From Sphingomonadales bacterium (GTDB lineage Bacteria > Pseudomonadota > Alphaproteobacteria > Sphingomonadales > Sphingomonadaceae): DNA of 15,054 nucleotides. Every line of letters begins with the position of its first letter. The stretch's first letter is position 1. Shown here piece by piece: positions 7,085 through 13,280 of the stretch. Where the stretch lies: contig JAGWUU010000041.1 in the NCBI GenBank assembly GCA_028868335.1, forward strand, positions 1 through 15,054, read 5' to 3'. The notes under the pieces were generated by a model that did no database searches, was not told the origin of the DNA, and saw only the letters and a list, made by a program, of their open reading frames with translations. The translations under genes and the position numbers were made by a program.

Positions 7085-7127
7085 GTCGCCGCATCCCTTG
7101 CCGGGGAAGTGGAAGAGGTGCGACGAC
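7085..7127 (-). terminator. Hairpin after the second TonB-C-like gene
   Basis: Arms 7085-7099 and 7113-7127 pair over 15 bases with three non-Watson-Crick positions. It lies 31 bases past the stop of the 7159-7668 gene. It is clearly related to the hairpin at 6406-6448, showing that gene and terminator were duplicated together. There is no strong U-tract. Confidence 0.55.
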
Positions 7128-7158
7128 CGTGGGCCTGACGGCCCGTTTTCAGGCGGAC

Positions 7159-7668
7159 CTAGCCCTGATGACCAACAATGGTGAGGGCGATCACGCGGCT
7201 GTCAGCTCGCTCGGCAAGCTGGCGCTGTGCTTCCTCCCTTTGGGCAAGGCGGGCATAGTCCTCGTAAGACTTCTGGTCGCTCGCCACGATGAGATAGGCA
7301 CGGAAGCGCTGCTGATCGCTCACCAGTTCTGGCAGGGGATGCAGATTGCGCAAACGCCGCACCGAATTCATCGCGACGCGATCAAGCGCGCTGTCGCCTG
7401 ACCGTCGCGCCAGCACCATGTTTCCTGGCTGACCATCGGGAGCGGCCGTGAAGGTGATCGCAACGATACCATCATGGTATGCGGAATTCTGGGCAAACAA
7501 TGCCGAATCCAGATTGCGCGAAAGTTGGGTCGATACCGAACTTACCCACGCCGGCTGACTGATGCGCTGGCTCTGGACAATGATCGGGGCGTCGGCGCGT
7601 GTTGGCGATGCGACGAAGGTGGACGCTGCGAGAGAAGCAGCGACGACTGCGGTTACGGCAAGTTTCAT
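7159..7668 (-). CDS. Exported TonB C-terminal-domain-like protein (copy B)
   Basis: This gene encodes 169 residues and is the tandem paralogue of the 6471-6992 gene, which follows it on the same strand. Residues 1-25 are a signal peptide ending SPTRA. The TonB-C-like core is DGIVAITFTAAPDGQPG (66-82), RRSGDSALDRVAM (88-100), LHPLPELV and RFRAYLIVAS. A charged REEAQRQLAE segment follows at about 144-153, as in copy A. The two mature proteins look about 35-45% identical by eye. ATG 7668 is preferred over the in-frame ATG 7677 because AAGGA sits eight bases before it, as in copy A, and the signal peptide matches. The product should be periplasmic; it lacks the anchor of real TonB. Function is unknown. 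Confidence 0.74.
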   Translation of the reverse strand: MKLAVTAVVAASLAASTFVASPTRADAPIIVQSQRISQPAWVSSVSTQLSRNLDSALFAQNSAYHDGIVAITFTAAPDGQPGNMVLARRSGDSALDRVAMNSVRRLRNLHPLPELVSDQQRFRAYLIVASDQKSYEDYARLAQREEAQRQLAERADSRVIALTIVGHQG

Positions 7669-7689
7669 GGGGAACATCCTTCCCTGTGA

Positions 7690-7718
7690 CAATGCGGACG
7701 CGACCCGCAAGAATCCAC
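7690..7718 (-). repeat. 29-bp leader element, copy B
   Basis: This is the identical partner of 7012-7040, placed 21 bases before the copy B start codon. The similarity fades quickly on both sides. Beyond it, up to the lysozyme stop at 7927, I see no gene; the copy B promoter should lie there, and CATAAT (7740-7735, minus strand) is a possible -10 without a clear -35. Confidence 0.75.
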
Positions 7719-7926
7719 GGGTTAAGGCGTTATCATTATGTCTCAGATCGAAGGTGGGGAAAGGCGCGCTCTGCGGATCGAACACTGTTCCCGCAAGACC
7801 GCAATGTATCCTAATGTTGCGCTACGTCAACTCGGTTTAACTGATAATGAGTGTCGTTTGTCGAATCGTGGTGGGATGTTGTGTGCGCAAGTTTGCGTTC
7901 GACCGATCGCGCCAGGATTTTCCTTG

Positions 7927-8532
7927 CTATGTCGAAAGATAGAGCTGCCGCTCCGCGGCGCGGCGGCGCACCAATCCGGGGAGCAGCTTGCCCCCGGCAT
8001 GCACCCATTTGCCGAACTCTGCCGCGGCACCGGCATAGTCACCGGCGCAGTGCAGACGGGTAAGCGCGGCGCGGGCGATTGCGCCTGTGTTGTAGTGGAA
8101 GCAAACCATCGCATCGAACTGTGCCTGGCTAGTCGGGGCCCGGCCCAGCGCCCGTGAAACGTCGGCGGCAAACCGGGTGATGTCGTGCTCCAGCCGGGCA
8201 TCGCATTGCGCCTGGGTCCACACCGTTTCGGGGCCGATATCCGTGCCGGTCGTGCCCCAGCCGATGGTCCACGGCGCTCCGCCAGTTCCGGGATCGGCGT
8301 AGGCGGCAAGGCACCCGTCAGCCTGGCGGCGGGCGCAGCTTTCGAACCGTTTGATCAAGGCCAGCCCCGGCGCGCCGATGGCGCGCGGACCCGAGACGGC
8401 GGGGGGCGAGGGTGCGGCGGGGGGCTGATGCTGCTCGGTGGCGATTGCCGGTGACGGCGGGGAAGCAGGCGCGGGGGTCTGCGCTGCCTTCATGCGGCGC
8501 AATGCATCGGAAAAGTCGAACGAAAACGGCAT
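7927..8532 (-). CDS. Phage-type lysozyme (GH24 endolysin-like)
   Basis: This gene encodes 201 residues that should cleave the MurNAc-GlcNAc bond of peptidoglycan. After a short N-terminus comes an Ala/Pro-rich linker (about 18-55), then a GH24 domain. Candidate catalytic residues are E64 in IKRFESC, D80 in AAYADPGTGG and T89 in WTIGWGTTG, the E-D-T order of T4 lysozyme. The helical part has FDAMVCFHYNTG (139-150) and the usual ending GLVRRRAAERQLYL. No signal peptide or anchor is visible, so release would need a holin or other route, and none is encoded nearby. ATG 8532 has GAGGG six bases upstream; a longer reading to 8583 would enter the transposon. No other phage gene is present, so it is a lone domesticated or remnant lysozyme. 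An IS1595-family element sits 18 bases before its start. Confidence 0.85.
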   Translation of the reverse strand: MPFSFDFSDALRRMKAAQTPAPASPPSPAIATEQHQPPAAPSPPAVSGPRAIGAPGLALIKRFESCARRQADGCLAAYADPGTGGAPWTIGWGTTGTDIGPETVWTQAQCDARLEHDITRFAADVSRALGRAPTSQAQFDAMVCFHYNTGAIARAALTRLHCAGDYAGAAAEFGKWVHAGGKLLPGLVRRRAAERQLYLST

Positions 8533-8549
8533 GGGGTTCCCTCTTTGGT

Positions 8550-8557
8550 TGCGGCGA
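8550..8557. repeat. Target-site duplication, left copy
   Basis: TGCGGCGA directly abuts the left end of the IS1595-family element and is repeated exactly at 10563-10570. Eight bases is the duplication length known for the IS1595 family. Confidence 0.9.
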
Positions 8558-8583
8558 GGCGTTATTATACCAAACGTACCCAA
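8558..8583 (+). repeat. Left terminal inverted repeat of the IS1595-family element
   Basis: It begins GGCGTTATTATAC, identical to the other end for 13 bases; the next three differ (CAA against TTG), then ACGTACCCAA is identical again. Confidence 0.9.
8564..8572 (-). promoter_or_regulatory. Outward extended -10 motif in the left inverted repeat
   Basis: Read outward on the minus strand, the repeat contains TGGTATAAT, a perfect -10 with the TGn extension. Transcription from it would begin near 8557 and reach the lysozyme ATG at 8532 after about 25 bases that include GAGGG. No good -35 is seen; extended -10 promoters can work without one. The right repeat has TATAAT but AAG instead of TGG. Confidence 0.4.
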
Positions 8584-8680
8584 GGCGCGAGACTCGCGCC
8601 GGGGCGGGTGCTAAGTGAGTAGCTTCCCTGTGAAGGACTTGGCATCGATTGCCTTTGCGCAGGGACAGGGGGAGTTCCTG

Positions 8681-9442
8681 ATGCTTCGCTCTTGTTTCGA
8701 TGACAGTGGTACGCACGCTGATTCCAGGGTGGTCGTTTGGGGTGGTTTGATAGGCAACACCGAAGCCTTCTCGGTGCTTGAATACTTGTGGGAGCAGTTC
8801 TTGCGCGAACCCGCCGAGGGCAAACCGTCGATCAAGAAATTCAGCGCTCGCGATTGCAGGCGAGGAAGGGGCGAGTTCGACGGATGGGAAGAGGGCGCAC
8901 GCGACAGAGCGCGTAAAATCGCCCGTGACATAATCGTCAAATCGCAGCTTGTACCCGTGTGCTACGCTGTTCCGCTAGATGACTTTAACCGGATAATCCG
9001 TGGGCGTGTTCGGCGTGCATTTGGCGATGCCAATGCCATTGCGTTTGCCGCATGTGCTGACACGGCAATGAAGTTGGCCAAGAAGCGAAATGAAGCCATG
9101 GCATGCGTATTCGATGCGGGCCAAGAAACTCCGTTCCTCACCGAGCTGCTTGCGGACAACATTAAGCGGGCGAAAGATATGTCCGTGCCGATCTCGCATA
9201 CTTTTCAAGCAGTCGCCGACAGCTACGGGTTACAAGCCGCAGATACCATCGCCACCGAGCATTACTGGTACACGCTCAACAGCATTCAAACTGGTAGCGC
9301 TGAGCCGGAGCCGCACATGCGCGCGCTCTTAAGAGATACCGACCCTTTTGGTTATGTGATGGTCAGAGCAGACATGGAGAATCTTCGCGACCGGTATCGC
9401 AAGCAGTTCCCGTTATGGCGCTACTTTGGGCGTAAGCGATGA
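8681..9442 (+). CDS. DUF3800 domain protein, transposon passenger
   Basis: This gene encodes 253 residues. The N-terminal FDDSGTH (6-12) corresponds to the family's DESG motif on the first strand. An acidic VFDAGQ follows at 143-148, and LQAADTIA at 184-191 matches the family's conserved C-terminal LQxAD. These spaced aspartates suggest an RNase H-like nuclease fold, as has been proposed for DUF3800 from remote similarity; activity and role are unknown. I prefer ATG 8681 because AGGGGGAG lies just upstream and family members begin close to the DESG strand; GTG 8615 would add 22 residues. Its 3' end overlaps the coupled small gene by 30 bases tail to tail. It lies inside the inverted repeats, so it moves with the element. 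The DUF3800 call is by motif only. Confidence 0.78.
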   Translation: MLRSCFDDSGTHADSRVVVWGGLIGNTEAFSVLEYLWEQFLREPAEGKPSIKKFSARDCRRGRGEFDGWEEGARDRARKIARDIIVKSQLVPVCYAVPLDDFNRIIRGRVRRAFGDANAIAFAACADTAMKLAKKRNEAMACVFDAGQETPFLTELLADNIKRAKDMSVPISHTFQAVADSYGLQAADTIATEHYWYTLNSIQTGSAEPEPHMRALLRDTDPFGYVMVRADMENLRDRYRKQFPLWRYFGRKR

Positions 9443-9577
9443 TCGCTGCACCAGCCTATCAAGAGCGACTTCGGCCTCGGTGGGGCTTAGTTCGCCAGCC
9501 TCGATCAGCCTTTCGGCTTCGGCGCGGAACCTTGCGCTCTGCTCTTCGGGCGTCTCGTTTCGCTTCTTCTTCGGCAT
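9413..9577 (-). CDS. Small 54-residue protein coupled to the IS1595-family transposase
   Basis: This short frame starts at the ATG of a TAATG overlap with the transposase stop, so ribosomes could re-initiate directly. It reads MPKKKRNETPEEQSARFRAE and continues with ERLIEAGELSPTEAEVALDRLV before a short tail. The basic N-terminus and the two amphipathic helical stretches around a GELSPTEAE turn look like a real small folded protein, with composition unlike a random reading. I recall similar small frames after ISXO2-like transposases but cannot name a family. It may assist transposition or regulate it. It overlaps the DUF3800 gene antisense by 30 bases. Confidence 0.6.
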   Translation of the reverse strand: MPKKKRNETPEEQSARFRAEAERLIEAGELSPTEAEVALDRLVQRSSLTPKVAP

Positions 9578-10497
9578 TACCGCGCACCAATCGTTTCATA
9601 GGTGAGCCGCTTGCCGACTGCACCGCGCAACAGATAGTCGCTGCGCTCGGTGTCCTCAATGCCAAGGGCCGAACGGTTGCTATACCGGAAGTCGAACTCG
9701 GCAAGATACCGGTGCAGATGCTTCTCGGAGCAGAACTGGTACACGCCTCGCATCCCACGCTTGAAGATGCTGAAATAGCCTTCGATCTGGTTGGTGCTGG
9801 ACCCGTCCTTGGTCGCGTAGTTACCGATGCCGTGGAAAACGCGACGATGGTCGGCAAACTCCTTGCCAACGCTCCAATAGTGGCGGGCTTCGTCGGTAAC
9901 CAGAATGGCTTCTTTCGACACATAGGCACGAACGATTTCGGCAATCTCGTTCGGGCCAATCTGTTCCGCGTGGACGGACTTGGTGCGGCCAGTCGCCTTG
10001 TCGAGCAGCGAAACGACCTTCATCTTGTGGCGGAAACCGCCCTTGGCGCGTTCCACGCCAGACTTGTTCCCGATGAAGGTTTCGTCGGCCAGAACTTCGC
10101 CGCCAGCACCGCCGAACAAGTCAAGGTTGGTTTCGCTCATAGCCTCGCGAATGCGGTGCGACATGAACCAAGCGGTCTTGAGGGTAACGCCCAAAATGCG
10201 ATGAAGCTGATTGCTCGAAATGCCCTTTTTGCTGCCCGCAATCAGATAGATAGCCTGCAGCCAAACGCGCATCGGAACCTTGCTGTCCTCAAAGATGGTG
10301 CCGATCTTGACGGTAAAGGGCTTGCGGCACTGGTAGCACTTGTACGCGCCAACGCGGGTGCTCTTGCCCTGCATCTTGGACAGGCGATCTACACCGCCAC
10401 AGTGCGGGCAAACAGGGCCATTCGGCCAGAGGCGCGCCTCAACGTAAGCGTAGGCCGCTTCTTCGTTGTGAAAGTGAGGGGCGGAAAGGTTCGACAT
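9577..10497 (-). CDS. IS1595-family (ISXO2-like) DDE transposase
   Basis: This gene encodes 306 residues. An N-terminal zinc ribbon uses C30, C33 (CPHC) and C54, C57 (CYQC). A helix-turn-helix-like stretch, GISSNQLHRILGVTLKTAWFMSHRIREAM, spans about 92-120. The catalytic core has D138 in LADETFIG, D202 in VTDEARHY and E239 in STNQIEGYFSIFKRG, the DDE triad, with N236 three residues before the Glu. The length is typical for the group. ATG 10497 has GGAG seven bases upstream. The leader between the right inverted repeat and the gene is only 39 bp, so the promoter probably uses the repeat: TTGACG in the repeat could be its -35. Nothing suggests inactivation. Confidence 0.95.
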   Translation of the reverse strand: MSNLSAPHFHNEEAAYAYVEARLWPNGPVCPHCGGVDRLSKMQGKSTRVGAYKCYQCRKPFTVKIGTIFEDSKVPMRVWLQAIYLIAGSKKGISSNQLHRILGVTLKTAWFMSHRIREAMSETNLDLFGGAGGEVLADETFIGNKSGVERAKGGFRHKMKVVSLLDKATGRTKSVHAEQIGPNEIAEIVRAYVSKEAILVTDEARHYWSVGKEFADHRRVFHGIGNYATKDGSSTNQIEGYFSIFKRGMRGVYQFCSEKHLHRYLAEFDFRYSNRSALGIEDTERSDYLLRGAVGKRLTYETIGAR

Positions 10498-10536
10498 GAC
10501 AGGCTCCGTTCGTTGGAACCTACCTACGCAAATCCG

Positions 10537-10562
10537 TTGGGTACGTCAAGTATAATAACGCC
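10537..10562 (-). repeat. Right terminal inverted repeat of the IS1595-family element
   Basis: On the minus strand it reads GGCGTTATTATAC, then TTG, then ACGTACCCAA. It forms the transposase-proximal end and is followed directly by the second target duplication. Confidence 0.9.
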
Positions 10563-10570
10563 TGCGGCGA
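10563..10570. repeat. Target-site duplication, right copy
   Basis: TGCGGCGA, identical to 8550-8557, directly follows the right inverted repeat. Confidence 0.9.
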
Positions 10571-10987
10571 ACCAAATCGGTTATTTAAACCCGTGTAGGA
10601 AACCAGAAATTGCGAAACATTTGCACGCCTGCGCCACAGCCCAAAGGCGGGGCGGTGGAGATCTTGCAGAAACGAGATGGAATAGGGTTGGCGCGATCGC
10701 GCCTTCGTGGCGCTGCGCTGGCCGCTGCGGGGACATCGCCTTGTGCCCGAGGCCGGAACCGCGGCCGGCCCGAAGACCGACCGCGGCGGGTGCGACCCGA
10801 CGGCAAGCTCGGGTGGTGCGACCCAATGGCCATGCAACACCGCAACCTTCCGCATCGCGCCCTAGCGCCGATTCGGCAGCCCGGAAGCGCTTTCAATAGA
10901 GCATGAATTGCATTTCAAACAAAGCCGCGCCTGCGTAACTTTCTGCGCAGCGCGTTCAATGTGTGCGCAACGGAATGTTGCGCAGGC
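10571..10987. other. 417-bp stretch with no recognisable gene; former lysozyme upstream region
   Basis: Before the insertion this DNA lay directly upstream of the lysozyme gene and downstream of glnA. Open frames exist on both strands, but they are arginine- and proline-rich and show no known motif, as expected of GC-rich noncoding DNA. I see a 14-bp palindrome centred on GCGATCGC (10690-10703) and GGTGCGACCC-like repeats near 10787-10826. No tRNA cloverleaf was found. A small RNA cannot be excluded. Confidence 0.5.
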
Positions 10988-11022
10988 AAAAAAAGAGGCG
11001 CCCGGCTCGCGCCGGACGCCTC
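10988..11022 (-). terminator. Rho-independent terminator of glnBA
   Basis: On the minus strand a 12-base stem (11022-11011 with 11006-10995, one mismatch) with loop GCGA is followed directly by seven T residues (10994-10988). It lies 25 bases after the glnA stop. This is the clearest intrinsic terminator in the window. Confidence 0.92.
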
Positions 11023-11046
11023 TCGATGTAGTCGGTGTAGCGCGAA

Positions 11047-12456
11047 TCAGGCGCTGTAGTACATGTCGAACTCGACCGCCGACGGCGTGGTTTCCCAGCG
11101 CAGCACTTCGGGCCACTTCAGTTCGACGTAGGCGTCGAGCTGGTCCTTGGTGAACACGCCGCCCTGCAGCAGGAAGTCGTGATCGGCTTCGAGACATTCG
11201 AGCGCTTCGCGCAGCGAACCGCAAACGGTCGGCACCTGGGCCAGTTCGGCCGGGGGCAGATCATAGAGGTTCTTGTCCATGGCTTCGCCCGGATGGATCT
11301 TGTTCTTGATCCCGTCGAGCCCGGCCATCAGCAGCGCCGAATAGCACAGGTAAGGGTTGGCCATCGCGTCGGGGAAGCGGAATTCCACGCGCTTGGCCTT
11401 GTCGCCTGCGCCATAGGGGATGCGGCACGAGGCCGAACGGTTGCGCGCCGAATAGGCCAGCAGCACCGGCGCTTCGTAGCCCGGCACCAGGCGCTTGTAG
11501 CTGTTGGTGGTCGGGTTGGTGAAGGCGTTGAGCGCCTTGGCGTGCTTGATCACGCCGCCGATGAAGTAGAGGCACATGTCCGACAAGCCGGCGTAGCCGT
11601 TCCCGGCGAACAGCGGCTTGCCGCCATCCCAGATCGAGATGTGGGTGTGCATGCCGCTGCCGTTGTCGCTCTTGATCGGCTTGGGCATGAAGGTTGCGGT
11701 CTTGCCGTAGGCCTGGGCGACCTGGTGGACGACGTACTTGTAAACCTGCATCCGGTCGGCGGTCTGGACCAGGGTGCCGAAGGTCAGGCCCAGTTCGTGC
11801 TGGGCGCTGGCGACTTCGTGGTGGTGCTTGTCGCAGGGCAGGCCCATTTCGAGCATGGTCGAGACCATCTCGCCGCGCACGTCGACCAGGCTGTCGACCG
11901 GAGCGACCGGGAAGTAACCGCCCTTGGCGCGCGGACGGTGGGCCAGGTTGCCCGCCTCATACTTGGTGTCCGAATTGGTCGGCAGTTCGATGTCGTCGAT
12001 CTTGAAGCCGTTGCCGTCATAGCCGTCGTAGAAGCGCACGTCGTCAAAGACGAAGAACTCGGCTTCCGGGCCGACGTAAACGGTGTCGCCGATGCCGGTC
12101 GACTTGAGGTAGGATTCGGCGCGCTTGGCGGTCGAGCGGGGATCGCGGCCATAGAGATCGCCGGTCGAGGGTTCGACGATGTCACAATTGATGATCATCA
12201 TCGGGGTGGCGCTGAACGGATCGATATAGACCGCATCGAGGTCCGGCTTGAGGATCATGTCGGATTCGTTGATCGCCTTCCAGCCCTCGATCGAGGAGCC
12301 GTCGAACATCAGGCCGTCTTCCAGTTCATCCTCGCCGATCACCCCGGCGACCATGGTGAGGTGCTGCCACTTGCCCTTGGGGTCGGTGAAGCGCAGATCG
12401 ACCCACTCGATTTCCTCTTCCTTGATGCGCTTGAGGATGTCCTTTGCCTTGGCCAT
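11047..12456 (-). CDS. glnA: Glutamine synthetase type I
   Basis: This gene encodes 469 residues that join glutamate and ammonia with ATP to form glutamine; the enzyme is a cytoplasmic dodecamer. The N-terminal beta-grasp domain contains DLRFTDPKGKWQH and FDGSSIEGW. The catalytic domain has VGPEAEFFVFD, HHEVASAQHELG, NGSGMHTHIS, NRSASCRIPY and RVEFRFPDAMANPYL, which carry the metal, glutamate and ATP ligands. Y398 in KNLYDLPPAE is the adenylylation site used by GlnE, so activity should respond to nitrogen status through PII. Length and motifs match the GSI-beta type of proteobacteria. ATG 12456 has AAGGA six bases before it. The gene follows glnB on the same strand after 165 bp of hairpin-rich DNA and ends at a strong terminator. 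Confidence 0.97.
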   Translation of the reverse strand: MAKAKDILKRIKEEEIEWVDLRFTDPKGKWQHLTMVAGVIGEDELEDGLMFDGSSIEGWKAINESDMILKPDLDAVYIDPFSATPMMIINCDIVEPSTGDLYGRDPRSTAKRAESYLKSTGIGDTVYVGPEAEFFVFDDVRFYDGYDGNGFKIDDIELPTNSDTKYEAGNLAHRPRAKGGYFPVAPVDSLVDVRGEMVSTMLEMGLPCDKHHHEVASAQHELGLTFGTLVQTADRMQVYKYVVHQVAQAYGKTATFMPKPIKSDNGSGMHTHISIWDGGKPLFAGNGYAGLSDMCLYFIGGVIKHAKALNAFTNPTTNSYKRLVPGYEAPVLLAYSARNRSASCRIPYGAGDKAKRVEFRFPDAMANPYLCYSALLMAGLDGIKNKIHPGEAMDKNLYDLPPAELAQVPTVCGSLREALECLEADHDFLLQGGVFTKDQLDAYVELKWPEVLRWETTPSAVEFDMYYSA

Positions 12457-12477
12457 TTTTCGTCCTTTTGTATTGCT

Positions 12478-12601
12478 CCCGCCGCAGGGCGGGGGTTCTT
12501 CGTTTCCCCTCCCGCCCCGCTGGCGGGGCTGGGGGAGGGACTGTTCGTTTGGGTTCGGGCAACGGGCCTTCCCCCGACCCCTCCCGCTTGCGGGAGAGGG
12601 G
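12478..12601. repeat. Three GC-rich hairpins (REP-like) between glnB and glnA
   Basis: Three inverted repeats fill this gap: 12478-12493 (CCCGCC/GGCGGG, 4-base loop), 12505-12540 (long arms around a TG centre, imperfect) and 12578-12601 (CCCCTCCCG with CGGGAGAGGGG, one bulge). The last two share the CCCTCCCGC...GCGGG(A)GGG style of intergenic repeats common in sphingomonad genomes. They may stabilise or partly terminate the glnB message and so set the glnA level. Confidence 0.6.
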
Positions 12602-12621
12602 AATGCGAAACTTCGTGCGTT

Positions 12622-12960
12622 CTATATGGCGTCGTTGTCGCGCTCGCCCGTGCGGATGCGCAGCGCGCTTTCGACCGGGAACACGAAGATCTTGCCATCG
12701 CCGATCCGCCCGGTCTGCGCCGCGGCGGCAATCGCTTCGACGGTGCGTTCGGCCAGGCTGTCAGGCACGACAACCTCAAGCTTCACCTTGGGCAGGAAGT
12801 CGACGACATATTCGGCGCCGCGATAAAGCTCGGTGTGGCCCTTCTGCCGGCCGAAGCCCTTCGCTTCGGTCACGGTGATGCCCGAAACGCCAACCTCGTG
12901 AAGGGCTTCCTTCACTTCGTCGAGCTTGAACGGCTTGATGATCGCTTCGATCTTCTTCAC
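12622..12960 (-). CDS. glnB: Nitrogen regulatory protein PII
   Basis: This gene encodes 112 residues, the standard PII length. PII is a trimer that senses 2-oxoglutarate, ATP/ADP and glutamine (through GlnD) and controls GlnE and NtrB. The N-terminus is MKKIEAIIKPFKLDEVKEAL; the T-loop GRQKGHTELYRGAEYVVDFLPK carries Y51, the uridylylation target. The C-terminal GRIGDGKIFVFPVESALRIRTGE matches the PII signature. The start is GTG 12960; a longer frame to 13053 has no homologous N-terminus and would cross the promoter. AGGGGA lies nine bases upstream. It is the first gene of the glnBA unit, so it is the GlnB rather than the amtB-linked GlnK type. Confidence 0.96.
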   Translation of the reverse strand: MKKIEAIIKPFKLDEVKEALHEVGVSGITVTEAKGFGRQKGHTELYRGAEYVVDFLPKVKLEVVVPDSLAERTVEAIAAAAQTGRIGDGKIFVFPVESALRIRTGERDNDAI

Positions 12961-13052
12961 GTCGTTACGTCCCCTGCACAGCAGACCGGTGCCGCCCTGT
13001 GAACCATCGTGGGGGCGACCCGGGAATTGCGAAATGCCACGCGACTCGTTCA

Positions 13053-13068
13053 ATCAAGAATCGTGCCA
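13053..13068 (-). promoter_or_regulatory. Candidate sigma-54 promoter for glnBA
   Basis: On the minus strand TGGCACGATTCTTGAT matches the sigma-54 consensus TGGCACG-N4-TTGCT with A instead of C in the -12 dinucleotide. It lies about 93 bp before the glnB start, facing it. Nitrogen control of glnBA by NtrC with sigma-54 is known in alphaproteobacteria. I found no clear NtrC sites between it and argC. Confidence 0.55.
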
Positions 13069-13280
13069 GTGGCGCTGCGCAGGCCCTAGGCGAAGTGCGA
13101 TCGCGGGGAAAGGGCGGAATCGCAAGATATGGTGTGGGTGACGACGATCGAAACTAAGATTAGTTCACGATTGCGTGCGGAAGCTTGCGCGATTTTTCAG
13201 CAGGGTGTGCCTGAAATTTAGGCAGCATGGGTTCGCGCTGGGAGGCATAGCTCTGGGGTGGCGCCGCCGTGCAAACCGGA

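Larger units (their letters stand above)
8558..10562 (-). mobile_element. Complete IS1595-family transposon, 2005 bp, with passenger genes
   Basis: The element is bounded by 26-bp inverted repeats (8558-8583 and 10537-10562, 23 of 26 identical) and a perfect 8-bp target duplication. It holds three genes: an ISXO2-like DDE transposase (minus strand), a 54-codon gene coupled to it (minus), and a DUF3800 gene (plus) converging on them. At about 2 kb it is longer than a bare one-gene insertion sequence; passenger genes are known in this family. All genes are open and the ends intact, so it looks recent and potentially active. The DUF3800 part is visibly less GC-rich than the host DNA, which fits horizontal arrival. 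Joining the flanks at the duplication restores a continuous lysozyme upstream region. Confidence 0.92.

Noticed and set aside
8615..8680. Upstream GTG start for the DUF3800 gene
   Set aside because: The ATG at 8681 has a much better Shine-Dalgarno sequence and places the DESG-like motif near the N-terminus as usual.
10551..10556. TATAAT pointing outward from the right IS end
   Set aside because: It has no TG extension and no -35 at suitable distance, and no gene follows on that strand.
10690..10703. 14-bp palindrome containing GCGATCGC
   Set aside because: It resembles the cyanobacterial HIP1 core but occurs once here and is expected by chance in GC-rich DNA.
9439..10899. 486-codon plus-strand open frame
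   Set aside because: It is antisense to the transposase and runs out of the transposon end into flanking DNA, so it cannot be a conserved gene.
10585..10906. Overlapping ~100-codon frames on both strands in the gene-free stretch
   Set aside because: The products are Arg/Pro-rich with no motif and no convincing ribosome binding site.
11179..13002. 607-codon plus-strand open frame
   Set aside because: It is antisense to glnA and crosses into glnB. Its composition mirrors the GC-rich codon use of those genes, and it has no family motif.
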